DNA from: Bin80 sp965203305
GTDB taxonomy: Bacteria > Bacteroidota > Rhodothermia > Rhodothermales > Bin80
Length of the DNA: 64,000 nt
Assembly: GCA_965203305.1 (NCBI GenBank)
Contig: OZ241874.1
Location: 1,922,001 to 1,986,000, forward strand
Direction of reading: 5' to 3'
Numbering within the stretch: the first letter of the stretch is position 1; the number at the start of each line of letters is the position of its first letter. Below the pieces are notes generated by a model. That model saw nothing but the letters and a program-made list of their open reading frames with translations. It did not search any database and was not told the DNA's origin. Both the position numbers and the translations under genes were made by a program. Shown here piece after piece: positions 35,078-45,400 of the stretch.

Positions 35078-38000
35078 CTACAAGTCAAACCCGAAGAGCA
35101 TCCCAAAGTGCCACTGGAGCTGCTTGCCATAACGAACACTGGGCTGCGATGTGATGAACGCATCATCCAGCTTTACATCAAATGAATCAAGCCCGTAGGT
35201 TGCACTCACGAAGAGTGCCGTGGGCAAGAGATAATAGCTTCCCATCATCAGGCGAAATTCTGCCCCGACATCCCTGCGAATTGCCCGACTTTCCGGCTGG
35301 ACCCTGGCTCCGTCCGCATACAGACGCATGAATGCCTTGTCCAGATATACCGGGCCAATCTGACGCTTGATATCCGGCAGAAGCGGGAAAGTCCATGCAG
35401 TCTGCAGCCACAGGGTTTCGGTGCCCCCCAGCCCGTAAAAGGGGTATCCCCGGGCTCCAGACATTCCTCCGACATAGTCATAGTAAAATGAATCCGCTGT
35501 CTTGCCAAGCACAGTGGAGGCACGCAACCTGAAGTGTAGTCCGTGCGATGTGCCATGTATTTGTCCCGGCAACCGGAATCCTCCTTCCAGATCCACTCGG
35601 AGCCGATGCAATGTGCTGGTGCCGTAAACGGGAACCAGTTGCCCGTCCCGAACATCAAATTTTCCCAGAAGTCTGCCTGTCTCCTGCTGATAGGAGGCAG
35701 TCAGGCGGACACCGGTGCGCATGATGTCCGATTCGCGGTGCGGACGCAATAACTCAAGATAAGCATTCGCCAGATAGCTGCGTCCGATATAATAGCGTGA
35801 CGAGGTGCTGGGAACCCAGTCTGCCAGCTCTCTTGAATAAAAACGATTCGTTTTGACGCGATAGGGACTGTACCGGTATCCGGCTTCCAGTACCAGATAG
35901 CGGTTGACCTTGCTGCGCAGATAGATGTTTCCTTCCCAGAGTCCGTACGTCAGGTCTGCACTGGTTTTTTCTGGCAGACATGCTGTACAGGGATGTTCTT
36001 CTATGGACAGGCCGCTCTCCACCATGCGCTGAATATTGAAAAGCTGAATGGACAGTTGTGGGGACCATCGTCCAGGGAGCATTCGGAATCCTCTGGAGTA
36101 GTCAAACTGCAGAAATACATCTCGCTCCAGAGCCAGCAAATTCGCCGGGGCAAAAAACTGTCCGCCCTCATGCGATCCCGGGCCGACCATTAGCCCGCCA
36201 AACAGACTCATCCCTTCCAGAACTTCTCTGGACGAAGCATAGGCACCAAACTTGAGGTTTCGCCAGAAGGTCTCTGCCCTGCCCCGAATACGGCCTTCCA
36301 GTTCACGCTCCACATACTGATCCAGACGGATCACAGGCGAAACCGTAAAGCGGGTGAACGAGGCACTATAGGGAGACACATCCAGCGAATCAGCCCCGAC
36401 GGGGATATCCTCCTCGACTGCCCCAGAAAGTTCATTGTGACTCAGCTCTCTGATGTCCGCATCACTTCGGGGAGTCGCATGCTGCGCCGTCTTCGCAGTA
36501 AAGTCAGGCGAAGTATAGATAAAATCAGATTCCAGGGGCCGAGGGGTTTCAAGCAGGGCAATCTTGTATCCATCCCATTTGTAGGTCGCATAGGCAATCG
36601 TCCCGTCTGATCTCTTGTCTGGCATAAAGGCACCTCCGATCACCTGCGTCAACTGCTGAGGAGTCTCTCCTTGCATTCGGTAGATATTGTAAATGCCATT
36701 GGCATCTGAAGCATAATACAAAACGCCATCTGCGATCATGGGAGATCGCTCATCGGCAACAGTTTGCAAGACAGGGGAAGGATCCGTACCATCCGCTCTG
36801 ATCTTCCACAAATCGTTTCCATGGTCTCCCGGGGCAAGTCGCGCAAAATAGACCCATTCACCATCCCATGCCGGGCCACTCACCTGAGTGCCATCCAAAA
36901 ATTGCGTAACTGGTTTTGTTCGGCCCGTCTGTACATCAAGGAGCCACAGATTACTGGTTCCATCACGAGATGTGACATAGGCAATCCTGCTTCCGGCGGC
37001 ATCCCAGGCAGGCTGTGAGGCACGGGCATTTTCTGTGAGCTGCACAGATTTCTGTGTATCCAGATCCATCAGGTGAAGATCTGTATACAGAAACCCCTCA
37101 GGTGTCGTCTTGTGGCGAGCATAGGCAATTGCTTTTCCATCCGGTCTCCATGCCGCTCCCCCGCGAACCCCTGCTTTGATTCGATGCCCCAGGGAGCAGA
37201 TATGATCTGCTGCTGCTACTCCCAGGTGATGGACTATGGCAGTGCCCCTTTTCAAGTCCCGAACATACAGACTTGCCCGGCTGAAGTGCTCCCCCTCATT
37301 GGAAATATACGCGAGCTTTGATCCGTCTGGCGAGAATCGCGGAAAATAATTGGCAAAGCCATGCGGTGCTATGATGGTTTCGGGTACGGGAGATATGGCA
37401 GCCGTTGCCTGTTTGTACGATTGTGCCAGTTCTTCCAGCCACTGTCTGTACACTTCTTTCCCGCTTGTGCCCGTTGCTAGTGTGATTGCCTTCTCAACAC
37501 GCCAGGTATCCCATCGCCGCAAATTATCCGTGATGGCAGGCAATACAGCCGGTCCATACCTGTGTGCCAGATACAGGGTAAATGCAAAACCGTAGTTATA
37601 GACCCCCTCCCGCATCAGACTGCTTTTGGAATAAAAACCTCCCAGTTCGCTCAGGCTCATGCTTTCGCCTTCCAGGACCCGAGTCCGGAGCAGCATGTCC
37701 CGGTGCGAATCCCACTGGTCATAGTGGAAGTGTTCATGCTGGTACTGTGCTGTTCCTTCTGCCAGCCATGCCGGATTGCTCAGGCCGACAACTGGATAGC
37801 TTGCAAGCACATTGGGATACCCGTACAGAACATCCGGGCGGCGTACCTTTTCATAGTCCAGCACTTGCAAATACCCAAACGGCATGGCTCGCGGGAGCTT
37901 CATTGCCGCCTGGATCTGCACGATGTGTGTGAACTCGTGCGTGATCACATTACGTAACCAGTCGTGTGCTCCACGCAAGGGGGAGTCCAGTGCAGGAGCC

Positions 38001-38332
38001 CAGATTTCGATCTTGTTGTCAAAGAAGAATGCTGCCCCGTTGGAATAGTCCTCGTAGTCCTTGAGAATAATATGCACTTTGCCACCGGGTTCATACCCGT
38101 AGAGCTTTGTGATCGGCCCGTAGACCTCTTCGGCAATCCGTGCCGTCACCTGTGCCGAACGACTGGCACCATTCCCTTCCTCATCTGCGTGAAAAAGGAC
38201 CACAAAATGCTCGGTCTCAATCTGGTACCAGTCAAGTGTTGGACGACTAAAATCCAGAAGGCCTGGGGATACCTGTGCCTGTGCACATGCGAAAGTTCCT
38301 GCCGTGAAAAGGATGCAGACCAGCCGTCTCAT
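35078..38332 (-). CDS. exported protease-like, TolB-type propeller and outer-membrane barrel protein
   Basis: A 1084-residue protein starting with a signal peptide (MRRLVCILFTAGTFACAQAQ). Residues ~30-320 resemble a gluzincin metalloprotease: HEFTH at 132-136, with PAWLAEGTAQYQHE further on giving the third ligand Glu. Residues ~340-620 are a TolB/WD40-like propeller (FSPDGSKLAYISN, WRPDGKAIAYARH, DAAGSRIAYVTSRDG). The last ~400 residues alternate as amphipathic strands ending in HFGMLFGFDL, an outer-membrane barrel with terminal aromatic. The whole would be a surface- or periplasm-facing peptidase attached to the outer membrane. The ATG overlaps the stop of the M6-like gene (ATGA), so they are co-translated. 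Confidence 0.8.
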   Translation of the reverse strand: MRRLVCILFTAGTFACAQAQVSPGLLDFSRPTLDWYQIETEHFVVLFHADEEGNGASRSAQVTARIAEEVYGPITKLYGYEPGGKVHIILKDYEDYSNGAAFFFDNKIEIWAPALDSPLRGAHDWLRNVITHEFTHIVQIQAAMKLPRAMPFGYLQVLDYEKVRRPDVLYGYPNVLASYPVVGLSNPAWLAEGTAQYQHEHFHYDQWDSHRDMLLRTRVLEGESMSLSELGGFYSKSSLMREGVYNYGFAFTLYLAHRYGPAVLPAITDNLRRWDTWRVEKAITLATGTSGKEVYRQWLEELAQSYKQATAAISPVPETIIAPHGFANYFPRFSPDGSKLAYISNEGEHFSRASLYVRDLKRGTAIVHHLGVAAADHICSLGHRIKAGVRGGAAWRPDGKAIAYARHKTTPEGFLYTDLHLMDLDTQKSVQLTENARASQPAWDAAGSRIAYVTSRDGTSNLWLLDVQTGRTKPVTQFLDGTQVSGPAWDGEWVYFARLAPGDHGNDLWKIRADGTDPSPVLQTVADERSPMIADGVLYYASDANGIYNIYRMQGETPQQLTQVIGGAFMPDKRSDGTIAYATYKWDGYKIALLETPRPLESDFIYTSPDFTAKTAQHATPRSDADIRELSHNELSGAVEEDIPVGADSLDVSPYSASFTRFTVSPVIRLDQYVERELEGRIRGRAETFWRNLKFGAYASSREVLEGMSLFGGLMVGPGSHEGGQFFAPANLLALERDVFLQFDYSRGFRMLPGRWSPQLSIQLFNIQRMVESGLSIEEHPCTACLPEKTSADLTYGLWEGNIYLRSKVNRYLVLEAGYRYSPYRVKTNRFYSRELADWVPSTSSRYYIGRSYLANAYLELLRPHRESDIMRTGVRLTASYQQETGRLLGKFDVRDGQLVPVYGTSTLHRLRVDLEGGFRLPGQIHGTSHGLHFRLRASTVLGKTADSFYYDYVGGMSGARGYPFYGLGGTETLWLQTAWTFPLLPDIKRQIGPVYLDKAFMRLYADGARVQPESRAIRRDVGAEFRLMMGSYYLLPTALFVSATYGLDSFDVKLDDAFITSQPSVRYGKQLQWHFGMLFGFDL

Positions 38333-41226
38333 CGAATAATTGCGAGCCTGATCAGGCGAGAGTCTGTTGTCCCTGAAACAGAAATTGCCTTGACCCTTGC
38401 ATAGTACACCCCGCTTGCAGCATCCGTATGCCATGAGATTTCACGAGGCACCCCGGCAGAGGTTGTGAAGCTGAATGAATCCGCCAGTGATCCCGCTGCA
38501 TCTACAACCGTAATGGATACATCCGCATCCTCGCGAGTCATGCACCGAAAAAATGTGGAGCCGTCCCGAATCGGATTCGGCCAGTTATAGGTTTCCACCG
38601 GACTGAGAAGAGAGGAGGTCTCATCAGGAGGCGATTCCAGCGCGGCAAAGCCTGTATTTTGACTGTTACCATGCTTCTGTGACCATAGAATACGTTTGAC
38701 ATTACTGATCTGATAGCTCCTTAGAATGCCCTCTTGGGTTACAACAGTTAAACTGTCACTTGAAATATAGGGAGCAGCCCGCAGAGAATGCCCTGCAGAT
38801 AAAGGGAATCCCGGTACAGAGGCTCCCCCCTGCTCCAAATCCAGGGCATATACATTTCCATCGGCTGCTGCCACAACGACCACAATTCCCTCCTCTGATT
38901 CATATACCAGCGGGGAACTGAGTGCCGGCGAACCGATCTGGACAGGAAACGGTGGAAGCAGTGCTCCCCCCTGGGAAAAGGCGACTGCATGGTTCCCGAC
39001 AGTGGTAAGAATATCCAGAATTCCGTCCTGATCAAGATCGGCAATAGCAAGTGATCCTGAAAACTTGTCTTCTCCAAAATAGGCAGAAGCATCCACCTGA
39101 ATGACCGAACCATCCGGCTGTAAAAGTATCAATTCCTCCGGGAGCGGAATCGCTCCCCAAAGTCCAGTGCGATCTCTCCCCATAACCGGATCCCCGGCAT
39201 CATGATCAAGACGATAGGTCCAAACAGGAGAGCTTCCTAATGGCCCTGCCTGTGATTGCCCAAACACATACACATCTTTATCCGCAGCTACCAGTCCTGC
39301 TCCGCGGTCATTCATGTCATAGGAATGTGTTTGATTGCTCTTGGAGATTCGAATAACCTCAGAGCGATCCGTATTTGAGAATAAAACATAATGCGCTGTA
39401 CCATGATGCACAACCGGGCTTTGCACAGGAAGCTGTGTCGGGAGCGCAATTGAATTGAGCAGGTTCAGTTGCTGATCCCGGATGACATACCTCTGGAAGA
39501 TTGCATCCATACCACTTTCAGCATCTATACTTTCTATGCTTCCAGAACCGAAAGATGGCCGTACAGACGCATGTATCTTGCCCAGTCCCGGCAGCAGCAC
39601 CTCTGTCCCCGTGAACACAGTTGAGTACCTGCCTGCACTGCTGATGCTACCTTCCGCATTGATGCGCCCGCCAAGTGAAACCATACTTGATTCCATTACC
39701 GTTCCATTAGTCTTCTTCTTGAAGGAAAAGTACATGACAGGTCCTGCTTCTGAGAAGTTTTCCAAAATCACAAAGCTGCTCCCCCCTCCGTTCGTTCTGC
39801 TGTCGGGAGTGGTATCCGGTCCAAATCGGTTCTCGTAGAGAGGCACCGTGCGCCCGGATGGGAGCGATACACTTGCGGGGTTCCCCGCAAAATAGAAATC
39901 AAAGGGAGACCCTATATTATCATCAAAGCCTATATCCTGTGCCCCATCTGCCTCTTCAATGTCAACTGCCAGTCTGCCACGGTCATTGTTCACGGACTGC
40001 GAGAACTGGCGCTCGTCAACATGCCAGATCAGGATTCCACCATTGTACTGATTCTTGTCTGCATCCCGTCCCGGCAAGGCATAATCATAGGAATTCACCT
40101 GTGTCACGACTCCTCCCTGAAATGCCTCTACATCAAACCGGTTAAAATCATCCCGTACTTCGGAAATGGTCTGAGATTCAATGGATCCGTTCCTGAATAT
40201 TTGCATGACAAGTCCGCGGTTATCCGGGGTGCGAACACGATTTTCAAGCAAAAAGTACTCGGCCTGTGAAATTTCCACTTTCGCAACCTCCCCCGCCCGT
40301 AATTCATACGTCCCGGGGTTCTGGATTTTCTTTGGTGTTACCCATCCGGCTGCTACCTGTGTCCATGCACTGGGCAATGGCGGGAACAGGCCGCCATAAG
40401 CAAAAATTCCCAGAGGGTCCATCAGCCCGAATGGGCCAATCACGGATTCTCCCGTCTCCGTATTAAACAGATCGGGTACCCCCAAATAGCTCATGAAACT
40501 TGCTGCCAGAAGCCCGTTGATGGATAACTCCAGCAGATAGGCCTCATCGGTGATGGAGTTCACGCCGATTCGCGTCTCCGTGCGTGGAATGATGATGGAA
40601 TGATCTACCGGAATCCCCTTGAATGTTAAACCTCCTGCTCCCGATTTTGTCAATAACTCCGAATTGATGAAGACGGAGGGAATATCCTGAGGAGTTTTGT
40701 TGAGCGTTGTCCCAATGAGTTTAATGTCACGTCCGACCCCTGCATGAAACAGCAGGAGTGCCGTCTTTCCCTGTGAAAGCTGTGCCGGGTTAAATGTACT
40801 CACCCGCTCGGCTTCGGTCCATGAATCACGCACCAGCGCGGCCAGCTTGGCCAGTTCGGCATCACTCTCTGAATCCTCTCCAGTCGGGCTGTAGCTGGCC
40901 ATTGGATTTGCCAGCTGGATGATTTCCGGGATGAGGAGCGTGGAAAGTGTTGTCTTGCCGGCACTTGCCGTCTGGATGTAGTGCTCCAGAAAATCAAGGT
41001 GCGCCCGAAAATACTCGGCATCATGGGGAAGCGGGTCTACCTTGGGAACAAGCGGAAATTCAAGCCCTGCAAATGTCCCGTCCCCGGTCGTGAAACGCGA
41101 GGTATCCGGCGCAAACTCCACACGAAGTGCCACCAGATTGTAGTGCGGGTCCGCCGGAGGAACAATCTGTGCGTAGGCTGGAGGCAGGGACAAGAATCCC
41201 AGCATCCATAAAGTGAACCGCCTCAT
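38329..41226 (-). CDS. M6-like protein with T9SS sorting domain, zinc motif lost
   Basis: A 965-residue exported protein with signal peptide MRRFTLWMLGFLSLPPAYAQ. The N-terminal ~520 residues follow the immune-inhibitor (M6) metalloprotease plan, with GPFGLMDPLG and NGGILIWHVDE. However, the place where the family has HEFGH before YLGLPDLY reads ASFMS-YLGVPDLFN (residues 242-254), so both zinc histidines and the catalytic Glu are missing. The middle is a repeat/propeller region with an EF-like DLDQDGILDI. The C-terminus is a T9SS sorting domain (NWPNPIRDGSTFF to the end), so it should be exported by PorU/PorV. It is probably a non-catalytic surface protein. Gap to porV is 22 bases; its stop overlaps the next ATG. 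Confidence 0.82.
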   Translation of the reverse strand: MRRFTLWMLGFLSLPPAYAQIVPPADPHYNLVALRVEFAPDTSRFTTGDGTFAGLEFPLVPKVDPLPHDAEYFRAHLDFLEHYIQTASAGKTTLSTLLIPEIIQLANPMASYSPTGEDSESDAELAKLAALVRDSWTEAERVSTFNPAQLSQGKTALLLFHAGVGRDIKLIGTTLNKTPQDIPSVFINSELLTKSGAGGLTFKGIPVDHSIIIPRTETRIGVNSITDEAYLLELSINGLLAASFMSYLGVPDLFNTETGESVIGPFGLMDPLGIFAYGGLFPPLPSAWTQVAAGWVTPKKIQNPGTYELRAGEVAKVEISQAEYFLLENRVRTPDNRGLVMQIFRNGSIESQTISEVRDDFNRFDVEAFQGGVVTQVNSYDYALPGRDADKNQYNGGILIWHVDERQFSQSVNNDRGRLAVDIEEADGAQDIGFDDNIGSPFDFYFAGNPASVSLPSGRTVPLYENRFGPDTTPDSRTNGGGSSFVILENFSEAGPVMYFSFKKKTNGTVMESSMVSLGGRINAEGSISSAGRYSTVFTGTEVLLPGLGKIHASVRPSFGSGSIESIDAESGMDAIFQRYVIRDQQLNLLNSIALPTQLPVQSPVVHHGTAHYVLFSNTDRSEVIRISKSNQTHSYDMNDRGAGLVAADKDVYVFGQSQAGPLGSSPVWTYRLDHDAGDPVMGRDRTGLWGAIPLPEELILLQPDGSVIQVDASAYFGEDKFSGSLAIADLDQDGILDILTTVGNHAVAFSQGGALLPPFPVQIGSPALSSPLVYESEEGIVVVVAAADGNVYALDLEQGGASVPGFPLSAGHSLRAAPYISSDSLTVVTQEGILRSYQISNVKRILWSQKHGNSQNTGFAALESPPDETSSLLSPVETYNWPNPIRDGSTFFRCMTREDADVSITVVDAAGSLADSFSFTTSAGVPREISWHTDAASGVYYARVKAISVSGTTDSRLIRLAIIR

Positions 41227-41248
41227 CCCTGCGCGGAACTGGTCAGTG

Positions 41249-42436
41249 CTACCTCGCAAAGTTCAGGAGAAGCGAAAAGCGCATCGTGTCCGAGAGCGGA
41301 TGATTCTCTTTCAGGGCATAGACATAGGAAAAATCAACCCCGACGATATTGTATCGAATCCCTGCTCCAAAGGTCATGAACTCCCGGTTTCCATTGTACG
41401 GATTCTCATAGAAATACCCTCCCCTGGCAGCAAACAGGTCATTGTACCAGTACTCAAATCCGACCGAAAGCAGGAGCTGATCCACGACCGACAGATTCCG
41501 CAATTCCTGCTTTTCACTGTTCGCTGCCGAGCTCATGATTTCAATGGGACTCCATGCGGTAAAGATGGCACGATAGAACGGATCCGAAGAGTATTCTTTC
41601 GTGCATGTCTCTGGATCTGTTTCATCTATGCATGTCTCATTCACTCTCTGCCGAACAAGAATTTTGGATACATCCGTCGCCAGTGTGATCTTGTTGTAGT
41701 CGTCAAAGTCCAGTGTCAGTGCCTGTCCAAAGCGAAACAGTGTGGGAATGGGATCTGCCTGCTCGCTGTCCGAATACTGAATTTTCGGTCCCATATTGGC
41801 CAGATTAAACCCAAGGTTGTATTTTCCAACCATATTCCCCAGATTGAAGGCAGGGAATTTGTAGAGGGCCGCAATGTCCACCCCAACGGATACCCCGGGC
41901 TGAGATTCCTGCGCCCCGACACTGACACTGGCAAGGTTCGAGCGGATCCAGCGGATTCCCGTGCCAAGAGACAGATTTCTGGTCACCTTGAATCCATACG
42001 AAACGCCAACGGAGAGATCATACGAGCGAAATGTCCCCAGTGGCGTATTCAACTCATCCCGGTGTTCGTGCTCGCCGAGATTGAGAAAGGTAACATGTGC
42101 GCCAACCGTTCCCCAGTTTCTAATATGGTGCTTGGCTACCAGATACTCAAAAAAGAGATCAGAGGTCAGTTCGGGAAGCCAGTTGCTGTGCGTGAGTGCC
42201 ACTTCGGTTCCCACCTGGTCTGCCAGTCCGGCAGGATTCCAGAACAGTGCATTTGCATTGTCGGCGACTGCCACTCCCGCATTGCCCATGCCTGCCGCCC
42301 TGCTGTCGGGTTCAATCATGAGAAATACAACCGCTGCAGCACCCGTCTGTGCGTCAGCCTTCTGAACCAGGCTGCTGCCTGCAGCCAGAATCAAAAGTGT
42401 GAAAATGTTCAGAAATCTGAATGTTTGGCTCTTCAT
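41249..42436 (-). CDS. porV: type IX secretion outer-membrane protein PorV
   Basis: A 395-residue FadL-type barrel that shuttles T9SS cargo from the translocon to the PorU sortase. The signal peptide is MKSQTFRFLNIFTLLILAAG; the mature start has FLMIEPDSRAAGMGNAGVAV and NANALFWNPAGLA, the family's hallmark. The remainder alternates as beta strands, ending SLLLNFAR. The ATG at 42436 is chosen because the signal peptide begins there; the preceding in-frame codons are not protein-like. It follows porU by 41 bases. An insert around CIDETDPETCTKEYSSDPF is probably an external loop. Confidence 0.92.
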   Translation of the reverse strand: MKSQTFRFLNIFTLLILAAGSSLVQKADAQTGAAAVVFLMIEPDSRAAGMGNAGVAVADNANALFWNPAGLADQVGTEVALTHSNWLPELTSDLFFEYLVAKHHIRNWGTVGAHVTFLNLGEHEHRDELNTPLGTFRSYDLSVGVSYGFKVTRNLSLGTGIRWIRSNLASVSVGAQESQPGVSVGVDIAALYKFPAFNLGNMVGKYNLGFNLANMGPKIQYSDSEQADPIPTLFRFGQALTLDFDDYNKITLATDVSKILVRQRVNETCIDETDPETCTKEYSSDPFYRAIFTAWSPIEIMSSAANSEKQELRNLSVVDQLLLSVGFEYWYNDLFAARGGYFYENPYNGNREFMTFGAGIRYNIVGVDFSYVYALKENHPLSDTMRFSLLLNFAR

Positions 42437-42477
42437 TGCTTCAATGATTGGATAAAAGAGTATTCTGTGTTGTGGTA

Positions 42478-45400
42478 TTAACGTACAACTGCCAGCTTTT
42501 CGACGATCTCGGCAACATGCGTGGTTTCTGCTCCCGCAGTCTCTGCCCGTACTTTGTACAGGTACACGCCCGGTGACAGCCTTGCGTAATCGTTGTCCAG
42601 TCCATCCCATAAAATTTGTACGGGACCTGCTGGAAGTATTTCTTCTGCTTCCAATGTTCGTATGGGTCTTCCTGCAAGCGTATATACCCGCACCCGCACT
42701 TTAACCATTGTACCGGGTACCTGGTTGTGCTCAAAGACAAACCGTGTCGGGCCGGTTGTTGGATTGGGGTAATTGAATACATTTCGAATCACCAGCTCTT
42801 CCGTATCCGTTACGATAAAATCCAGAGTTGTTTCGCCAGAATTGTTCACAACATCCCATGCCCGCAAGCTAAGGGTATGTGCTCCGGGGGCAAGCGGCTC
42901 GTCAAAGGAATACGATACGGATCCTTTCTGAAACGAGTCTTCGTCGCTTTCGTAGAGATTTCCGATGTTGACGGCATCCTTTTCGTTTCCATCAAGAACG
43001 AGCAGCATTTCGTGTCCAATCCCTGCCCCAACGGTATTAATCCCGCTCTCATCATAAATGCGGGCAAGTACTTGGGGCCGGGGAGGTGCCAGTCCGCCGC
43101 TGGTGAAGGTTTCATCTCCCAGATAGAGTGCAATTTCCGGGCCTTTCACATCGTTGGCCACATCGTCTGCAGTTCCTCCAACGACGAACCGCTCTGTGTA
43201 GCCATTCATATGCCTTGAATTTCCTTTCGCATAGAGTGCAATTTTTCCAGACTGGTTTGTATATGATATGTCCTTCGGAACGACAAATCGTGAGGTAAAC
43301 TCCCCGTTACTCACACTCGTACTGCCGCGCCATATCAGGTCTTCTCGCACTTCATAGTATGGCTGTGGCATATAGCGCAGCTTTTCTCGGGGGATCGGGA
43401 CCTGCCTGAGTGCATCAAACACCATAAGGAAGACAGTACCATCAAAGGAAGTATCCCTTGAGCCATCCGGTTTGCGAATCTCGCCTTTCAGTTCAATTTT
43501 TTCCAGAGCACGCATTCGCCCTTCTGTGGTCTGAATCCCGGTTCCATTAATATGGGTGACTGTCGCATAATTGGCGGGCAGTCCCAGACGCAGTGTTGGA
43601 TCTCCTAGCAGATTGAACTTGCGGTTATTGCCTTCGTACCCTACACGCCTGTTTTTTGTTCTTCGCAGGGCATCACCAAGGCGAGGGAGCAGATCATTGG
43701 ACTCGCGCGTGAAGAGCTCTTCATTGAGTGCTACATTCAGTCCTACATTCAGTGTAGTCGCATTCCCGGATGTGTATACTGTACGTACGGTGGTCAGGAG
43801 CGCAATCGCACCCCCCGAAGCATTGAGAAGCAATTCCTCTGCCCCCGTTTGTTCATCCCCCAGATCCCACCGTCCAAATGAACAGGTTGCTGTGATGAAT
43901 AATGGGAGGGTATCGTAGTTCTGCAGACTGCGGGAGTCTTCTACTGTGAACAGATTTTCCTGGGCCAGCCCTCGTTCTCCTCCATGACCACTGAAGTTTA
44001 CCACGAGTGTTCCTTCTTCAATCGCTGATAACAAGTCCTTTCGTGCTTCTGGAATTTGCCAGGTATCCAGAAATTCTCGTGTGTAGGAGAGCGCATAAAC
44101 CTTCTGCTGGTTAATCTCAGGAGCCAGTTTTGCCACCGAAGTAGCTACAACATCCGTGTTCTGGGTATGCAGATCGCGATCATCCTGCAGTCCTGCGGTT
44201 CCCGTTGGCCCGTCATCTGCAAGAAACAGATAGCGATTGCGCCACTGTCCATAGGTATCCTGACTCTCGTAATGTTCAATCTTGTTAATCATCAGCTGTG
44301 CTTCATCTACCGTATGCACAGTAAAGCGTCCAATCCCTATATCTACACGTTCGTTCAGACGCTCATCCGAGCCGGAAAATGTTCCTCGTGAAAAGGGCCA
44401 AAGTCCCTCATTGTCATCCAGCAGTCCATAGTAATCGTCTGTTGTGTAGGAGATTTCCGGATTCCATGATTCTTCCGTCTGAAACGGCGGAACCAGATTG
44501 GGGAATGTCGCGGTCTCGTCCAGATTCCGGTAGTCAAAATGTCCATCTCCAAACAGAAGAACATACTTCAGCATCCGCTCTGCATCCGGGCTTCTGTCAT
44601 AGATGAATTTCAGGTAGTCCCTGATCCCTCGTATATCCTGTTGCCCACCTGAAAATTCATTGTATATCTGGGATATATCCACGACTTCAACGACCATTCC
44701 TTCCGTTCTTCGCCGATCAGCCAGAGCTTTTGCCTGTGTGAAGAACAGGCCTGGTGCAATAATCAAAAAATCCGGCCATGACTGAATGCCGTGCAAATTC
44801 TGGGCCGGAACACCGCATGCCGTGCCACAAGCCTTGGCGATATCCATGGACTGAATCTGATCCGGCGTGAATACAATCAACTCTCTGGGCTGATCTTTGG
44901 AACTGGCAGTTGCCTGAACGAGAAAATCGCCTCCCTGTGCCCTGGTACCAAGCCATTTGTATGCTCCCGGTTCCGTTACGTCAAGAACTACGGGTTCTGC
45001 ACTGAATCCTTTCAGAACAAAAGTATAGGTGCCGACCTCTGCCAGAGGAGTGCTAAACGTGATCGGGGATTGTCCAGCGGTCAATGATTTTGGATAAAAC
45101 ATGCGAACCCAGTCAAGGGCTGCCTGGGGCCCTCCGGTCTGATTTTCCAGATCAGCAATCAGAGTAACCGATTGACCGGAGGTCACGGGATACTCAAATT
45201 CTGCAATCCCCGAACGCGCAATTGGGGAAGTTGGTGAGCTGAAGGTGCTCCCGAGATTCATGCTGTGAAGCGTTCGGGATCCATCTTTGTAATACAGAGC
45301 TGCGGGGGGATTACTCTGTACAGCGGCTCTGATCCGATATTCCAGTCTGCCATTTTTGAGTCCAGGAAGCTGCATATTTTCCATGACTGTGCGTCCAGGG

